From an uncultured Oscillospiraceae bacterium (GTDB lineage Bacteria; Bacillota; Clostridia; Oscillospirales; Oscillospiraceae): DNA of 64,000 nt. The notes under the pieces are model-generated. The model made no database searches. It was given only the letters and a program-made list of their open reading frames with translations, and was not told where the DNA came from. The number at the start of each line of letters is the position of its first letter. Positions within the stretch are counted from its first letter, which is position 1. Made by a program: the position numbers and the translations under genes. The DNA lies in assembly GCA_934645175.1 (NCBI GenBank), contig CAKUDE010000004.1:1-64000 (forward strand), in the 5' to 3' direction. Positions 59,871-64,000 of this stretch are shown piece after piece.

Positions 59871-61324
59871 AGCCTACATGGAATCCGATTCTGCCCATTT
59901 CCGTCTGTATGGCGGACGGAGAACCCCATGTGTATGGCGAACGGGTCTATCTTTTCGGCTCCCACGATACGCCTGGCGGCGAGAGCTTCTGCCTGGAGGA
60001 CTATGAATTTTTCTCCGCTCCGCTGGATGATCTGGCTCACTGGACGAGCAGGGGGACAAATTATTCTGCCAAGCAGGATCCATTGTATGGCGAAAATGCC
60101 TGCTATCTCTACGCGCCGGATGTTGTACGCGGCAATGACGGACGGTACTATCTTTATTACTGCCTGGCAGGCTGGAAGGGCAAGGACGGCTATTCCCATC
60201 CCATCAGCGTAGCGGTCTGCGACAGTCCGGACGGGAAATACGAATACTACGGTGTGGTGCAAAAACCGGACGGCACGCCCTATCAGGGCTTCGTGTGCTT
60301 TGACCCGGCAGTAATGAACGACAACGGTGTGATTCGTCTGTATTTTGGTACCGGCCCATTCCGGGGCATTGCGGTCAAACCATGGAACGCATTTGTACTT
60401 GGGCAAGTTTATTCCGGTGTGTTTGGAAAGTCTGCCAAGGCATTTCTGCAAAAGCCCGGACCGTTGGGCGCAAATGCAGCTGTGCTCTGCGATGATATGC
60501 TGACGCTGACAGAACCGCCAAAACGCATTGCGGATACGCCGGATTTCAAAGATCACGCCTTCTTCGAGGGCAGCAGCATCCGCAAAATCGGACAGACTTA
60601 CTACTTTGTTTACTCCTCACAGAAAAATCATGAGCTGTGCTATGCCACCTCACCCTACCCCGACCGGGAGTTCCGCTTCCGAGGGACGCTGGTGAGTAAT
60701 GGCGATGTAGGCTATGATGGGAGAAGGGAGCGGGAACGCTGCAACGCCACAGGCACGACCCACGGCGGCATCGAGCAAATCGGCGGGAAATGGTATGTTT
60801 TTTACCATCGGCTGACTCACGGCAGCGACTATTCCCGCCAGATGTGCGCCGAACCGCTGACCATCCAGCCGGGCGGCTCTATTGCACAAGTCGAGATGAC
60901 CTCCTGCGGTCTGTACGGCGGTGATTTGCCCGGCACGGGCGAATATCCAGCAGCGATCTGCTGCAATCTGACCAACGGAAAAATGCCGCACATTGCCAAC
61001 CAAATCCGCAAGAACCTCCCCGCCATTACCCACTCCGATATGGAGTGGTATGTGGGAAATGCGGCAAAGGGAACGCAGATTGGGTACAAGTATTTCTCCA
61101 TTCAGGACAATACCGCGCTGCGTGTGACCGCAAGAGGCAAGGGGCGGATCCATATAAAAATCAACGACAGAAGCGCTGGAAGCCTGCCCTTCTATTTCGA
61201 AAAATGGGCGGCTGCTTCGCTGATGATTCCCCAAGGCGATCCCCATGCTACGCTCTTGCTGACGGTAACGGAGGGCGGCTTGGATATCCTGTCGCTGCAT
61301 TTTTCTTCGGAGGTGAACGAATGA
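59867..61324 (+). CDS. GH43-like five-bladed beta-propeller glycoside hydrolase
   Basis: 485 aa from ATG 59867 (GGAGGA 6 bases upstream, 4-base overlap with the esterase gene; ATG 59861 would touch the ribosome site). The propeller carries CMADGEPHVYGERVYLFGSHD (acidic base), ACYLYAPDVVRGNDGRYYLYY, CFDPAVMNDNGVIRLYFGTG and FFEGSSIRKIGQTYYFVYS (acid Glu). The C-terminal 130 residues are beta-sandwich-like. Members act on arabinosides, xylosides or galactosides; the sugar cleaved here is uncertain. The next gene overlaps its stop by 4 bp. Confidence 0.88.
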   Translation: MKPTWNPILPISVCMADGEPHVYGERVYLFGSHDTPGGESFCLEDYEFFSAPLDDLAHWTSRGTNYSAKQDPLYGENACYLYAPDVVRGNDGRYYLYYCLAGWKGKDGYSHPISVAVCDSPDGKYEYYGVVQKPDGTPYQGFVCFDPAVMNDNGVIRLYFGTGPFRGIAVKPWNAFVLGQVYSGVFGKSAKAFLQKPGPLGANAAVLCDDMLTLTEPPKRIADTPDFKDHAFFEGSSIRKIGQTYYFVYSSQKNHELCYATSPYPDREFRFRGTLVSNGDVGYDGRRERERCNATGTTHGGIEQIGGKWYVFYHRLTHGSDYSRQMCAEPLTIQPGGSIAQVEMTSCGLYGGDLPGTGEYPAAICCNLTNGKMPHIANQIRKNLPAITHSDMEWYVGNAAKGTQIGYKYFSIQDNTALRVTARGKGRIHIKINDRSAGSLPFYFEKWAAASLMIPQGDPHATLLLTVTEGGLDILSLHFSSEVNE

Positions 61325-62595
61325 AATACTTCCTTGCAATCGACATCGGCGCATCCTCCGGGCGGCACATTGTGGGCTGGTGCGAGAATGGTGAAATGAA
61401 AACGAAAGAGGTCTACCGTTTTCCCAACGGCGTATTGGAGCAGTCCGGTCATCTTGTCTGGGATATTGACGCTCTGCTTGCCAACGTGAAAGCGGGTATT
61501 GCGGCGGCAAAAGCCGAATTTCCCGACATCGTCAGCTTGTCTATCGACACCTGGGGTGTGGACTATGTGCTGCTGCAAGGAAACGAAGAAATTTGCCCGG
61601 TGTATGCTTATCGGGACAGCCGCACGGAAGCGGTCATTCCGCAAGTCCACGAAATTCTGCCGTTTTCGGAGCTGTATGCCAGAACCGGCTGTCAGTTCCA
61701 ACCCTTCAACAGCATTTATCAGCTCTACACGGATAAGCTGACCGGGCGGCTGGACGATGTGACAGATTTTCTCATGATCCCCGAATATTTGCTCTGGAAA
61801 CTCTGCGGTGCAAAGGCCAAGGAGTACACCAACGCCACCACGACCGGTATGGTAAATGTCGAAACGGGTGAATTTGACCCAGAGATCATTTCTACGCTCT
61901 GCTTGCCCGCCGACCTGTTCCCGAAGCTGCAAAAGCCCGGAACGATACTCGGCGAGTATGACGGAATCAAATGCGTCCTTTGTGCGACGCATGACACAGC
62001 CTCGGCGGTGGAGGGAATCCCCATGGACGGAAACCAGCCCTACATATCCTCCGGTACATGGTCGCTTTTTGGTGTCAAAACGCTGAAGCCCATCACGGAT
62101 GAGGCCAGCCGTGCCGCCAATTACTCCAACGAGGGCGGCGTGGGCTACAACCGCTACCAGAAAAATATCATGGGCATGTGGCTGGTCAATGAGCTGCAAA
62201 AGGAGCTTTGCAGCGGCTTGGGCTTTGCGGAGATCGTGAACGCCGCAAAAGAAAGCGCCTGCGACGCTCTGATCGACGCCAATGCGCCGGAATTTCTGGC
62301 ACCCAAGAGCATGAAGGCCGCCTTTGATTGGGCGACCGGCGGAAAGCTCATCAGTATCGGAGACTATTTCCGCTGTGCTTATCGCAGCCTTGCGCAAAGC
62401 TATGCGGAAGCCCTTGCGGAACTGGAGCAAAATACAGGACGCGCCTATGAAAAGCTGTACATTGTGGGCGGCGGAGCGAAAAATGACTTTCTGAACCGCC
62501 TAACAGCACAGGCCACGAGCAAGCAAGTTATCGCCCTGCCCATTGAGGCCACGGCGCTCGGCAATCTGAAAATTCAAATGGAGGCAGACCAATGA
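61321..62595 (+). CDS. rhaB: Rhamnulokinase, C-terminally short
   Basis: 424 aa from ATG 61321 (GGAGGTGAACG). FGGY-type kinase phosphorylating L-rhamnulose: FLAIDIGASSGRHIVGW (N-terminal phosphate loop), LSIDTWGVDYVLL, CFATHDTASAVEG-like ATHDTASAV and LYIVGGGAKNDFLNRLTAQAT. It ends at EATALGNLKIQMEADQ, where typical RhaB proteins continue for another 40-60 residues. The stop overlaps the rhaA start (ATGA), so the shortening looks stable rather than a sequencing slip. Confidence 0.93.
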   Translation: MKYFLAIDIGASSGRHIVGWCENGEMKTKEVYRFPNGVLEQSGHLVWDIDALLANVKAGIAAAKAEFPDIVSLSIDTWGVDYVLLQGNEEICPVYAYRDSRTEAVIPQVHEILPFSELYARTGCQFQPFNSIYQLYTDKLTGRLDDVTDFLMIPEYLLWKLCGAKAKEYTNATTTGMVNVETGEFDPEIISTLCLPADLFPKLQKPGTILGEYDGIKCVLCATHDTASAVEGIPMDGNQPYISSGTWSLFGVKTLKPITDEASRAANYSNEGGVGYNRYQKNIMGMWLVNELQKELCSGLGFAEIVNAAKESACDALIDANAPEFLAPKSMKAAFDWATGGKLISIGDYFRCAYRSLAQSYAEALAELEQNTGRAYEKLYIVGGGAKNDFLNRLTAQATSKQVIALPIEATALGNLKIQMEADQ

Positions 62596-63842
62596 GTTAT
62601 ACGGAAGCAAAAGAAAAATACGCAGCCCTCGGCATAGATACCGAAGCGGCGCTTACAAAGCTGAAGACCGTTCCGATCTCTCTGCACTGCTGGCAGGGCG
62701 ACGATGTGCGCGGTTTTGACACTGACCCCAACAAGCCCCTCACCGGCGGCATCCAAACGACAGGAAACTATCCCGGTCGTGCGAGAACGCCGCAGGAGCT
62801 GATGACGGACATCGAGGAAGTGCTGAAGCTGTGCCCCGGCACAAAGAAGCTGAATCTCCACGCAAGCTATGCCATCTTTGACGACGGCGAGTGGGTAGAT
62901 CGGGATAAGTTGGAACCGAAGCATTTCGCGCCGTGGGTGGAGTTCTGCAAACAGCACGGCCTCGGTGCAGACTTCAACCCCACATTCTTTTCCCATCCCA
63001 AATGTGATCCGTTGACGCTCAGTTCCCCCAACGAGGAAACACGCCGCTTCTGGGCGGAACACGGCAAAGCCTGCGTGTGTATTTCGCAGTATCTGGCGGA
63101 GGAACTGGGGCAGGCTTGTACCATGAACATCTGGACGGGCGACGGCTTCAAGGACATTCCCGCCGACCGGCTGGGTCCCCGGATGCGCTATAAGGAATCT
63201 ATTGACGAAATTCTCTCCGAGCCGTTCGATTTCAGCAAGGTCAAGCCCTGCGTGGAAAGCAAGGTGTTCGGCATTGGTGTGGAGAGCTACACCGTGGGCA
63301 GTGCAGAATTCGCCCTGAGCTACGCCGCCATGAACAGGGATAAGTGCATCCCGCTCATGGACAATGGGCATTATCATCCCACCGAAGTGGTCAGCGACAA
63401 GATCCCGGCGCTGCTGACCTTCTTCCCGGAGATTGCGCTGCACATCACCCGCCCGGTGCGCTGGGACAGCGACCATGTCGTCCTCTTTGACGACGAGACG
63501 AAAGAACTGTGCAAGGAGATCGTCCGCTGCGGCGGGCTGGAGGGGCGTGTGCATATGGCACTGGACTATTTCGATGCCTCTATCAACCGCATCGCAGCAT
63601 GGGTCACGGGCTTCCGCAATGTGCAGAAAGCGCTGCTGAACGCCCTGCTGACGCCGGACATGACCGCCGAGCAGGATGCAGGCGATTTCACCGATCTGCT
63701 CGTCCAGCAGGAAGAACTGAAAACCATGCCCTTTGGCGAGGTCTGGGCAGAGTATTGCCGCAGAAGCGGCGTGCCGGAGGATGGCGCATGGCTGCCGGGA
63801 GTCCGCCGGTATGAGAAAACCGTTTTGGAGGCAAGGGTATGA
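62592..63842 (+). CDS. rhaA: L-rhamnose isomerase
   Basis: 416 aa, the usual length. SLHCWQGDDVRGFD at the N-terminus, LNLHASYAIFDD, LGADFNPTFFSHPK and HITRPVRWDSDHVVLFDDET are family blocks containing the metal-binding acidic and histidine residues. It converts L-rhamnose to L-rhamnulose. The start overlaps the rhaB stop and the end overlaps the rhaD start by 4 bp each, a strictly coupled cassette. Confidence 0.97.
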   Translation: MSYTEAKEKYAALGIDTEAALTKLKTVPISLHCWQGDDVRGFDTDPNKPLTGGIQTTGNYPGRARTPQELMTDIEEVLKLCPGTKKLNLHASYAIFDDGEWVDRDKLEPKHFAPWVEFCKQHGLGADFNPTFFSHPKCDPLTLSSPNEETRRFWAEHGKACVCISQYLAEELGQACTMNIWTGDGFKDIPADRLGPRMRYKESIDEILSEPFDFSKVKPCVESKVFGIGVESYTVGSAEFALSYAAMNRDKCIPLMDNGHYHPTEVVSDKIPALLTFFPEIALHITRPVRWDSDHVVLFDDETKELCKEIVRCGGLEGRVHMALDYFDASINRIAAWVTGFRNVQKALLNALLTPDMTAEQDAGDFTDLLVQQEELKTMPFGEVWAEYCRRSGVPEDGAWLPGVRRYEKTVLEARV

Positions 63843-64000
63843 AAGATATTCTGACAGCACCGTGGATGGTGGAGATGATCCGCACCACGACGAATATGTA
63901 TGACCACGGCTGGGACGAGCGCAACGGCGGCAATGTCAGCCTGCTGCTGGAGGAATCCCAAGTCAAGGATTATGTTATGGATGGCACCGTTTTGCGTGAA
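63839..64000 (+). CDS. rhaD: Rhamnulose-1-phosphate aldolase, 5' part (cut by window end)
   Basis: Only 54 codons are visible (MKDILTAPWMVEMIRTTTNM..., GWDERNGGNVSLLLEE). The GWDERNGGNVS segment is the class II aldolase phosphate-binding motif. It splits L-rhamnulose-1-phosphate into DHAP and L-lactaldehyde. The rest lies beyond the window. Confidence 0.92.
   Translation, partial: MKDILTAPWMVEMIRTTTNMYDHGWDERNGGNVSLLLEESQVKDYVMDGTVLRE

Overview
The window looks like a chromosome segment of an anaerobic, gut-type Clostridia member (Oscillospiraceae/Ruminococcaceae-like). The evidence is moderate GC, dense Firmicute-style operons with AGGAGG ribosome sites, many -35 boxes of the form TTGCAT/TTGCAA with TATACT/TATAAT -10 boxes, strictly anaerobic enzymes (hybrid cluster protein, NfnAB, radical SAM/SPASM), and intracellular breakdown of plant glycosides. 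Species cannot be fixed from the sequence alone. No rRNA, tRNA or CRISPR was found.

Layout. 1-75: probable end of an IS3-type insertion sequence leaving the window. 106-5486 (-): tightly overlapping housekeeping operon lepB, rbgA, small unknown, rnhB, yraN, M19 dipeptidase, metallophosphoesterase, queA. 5627-8278 (-): a solute-binding-like lipoprotein and a small secreted protein. 8526-13926 (-): ABC-F ATPase, GNAT, Mrp ATPase, secreted Ig-like protein, tgt, yajC. 14214-16130 (+): membrane-anchored leucine-rich-repeat protein with four Cys/His/Trp repeats. 16226-18912 (-): GH25 muramidase and DUF2079 membrane protein. 19175-24041 (+): three-gene NHLM/NHLP-type peptide exporter with no visible precursor, followed by two paralogous secreted M23 peptidases. 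26869-33395 (-): CBS protein, NfnAB, GluQ, DUF898 membrane protein. 33656-37148 (+): an operon of coiled-coil protein, LytTR regulator, membrane-less GHKL kinase, GH29 fucosidase and DUF2087 protein. 37205-38578 (-): orphan radical SAM/SPASM enzyme. 38920-41992: Crp/Fnr regulator divergent from a ferredoxin-hcp operon, with a palindrome at the position expected for class II activation.

42000-50500 is a mosaic accessory region. It holds a short promoter-to-terminator unit, a UvrD-type helicase, a zinc-protein fragment and a PolC-like PHP fragment fused tail to tail at a breakpoint near 45250, a large serine recombinase, a MobC-like protein, a YdbC/PC4 protein, a TnpV-like protein, and an array of four palindromes.

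50524-64000 is a rhamnoside-utilisation locus. An AraC regulator is divergent from a GPH symporter, SGNH esterase, GH78 rhamnosidase, GH3 beta-glucosidase, alpha/beta esterase, GH43-like enzyme, rhaB, rhaA and rhaD (cut by the window end). Together they would import an acylated rhamnoside/glucoside, deacylate and hydrolyse it, and send L-rhamnose to DHAP and lactaldehyde. Three queuosine-related genes (queA, tgt, gluQ) lie in separate transcription units within the first 31 kb.
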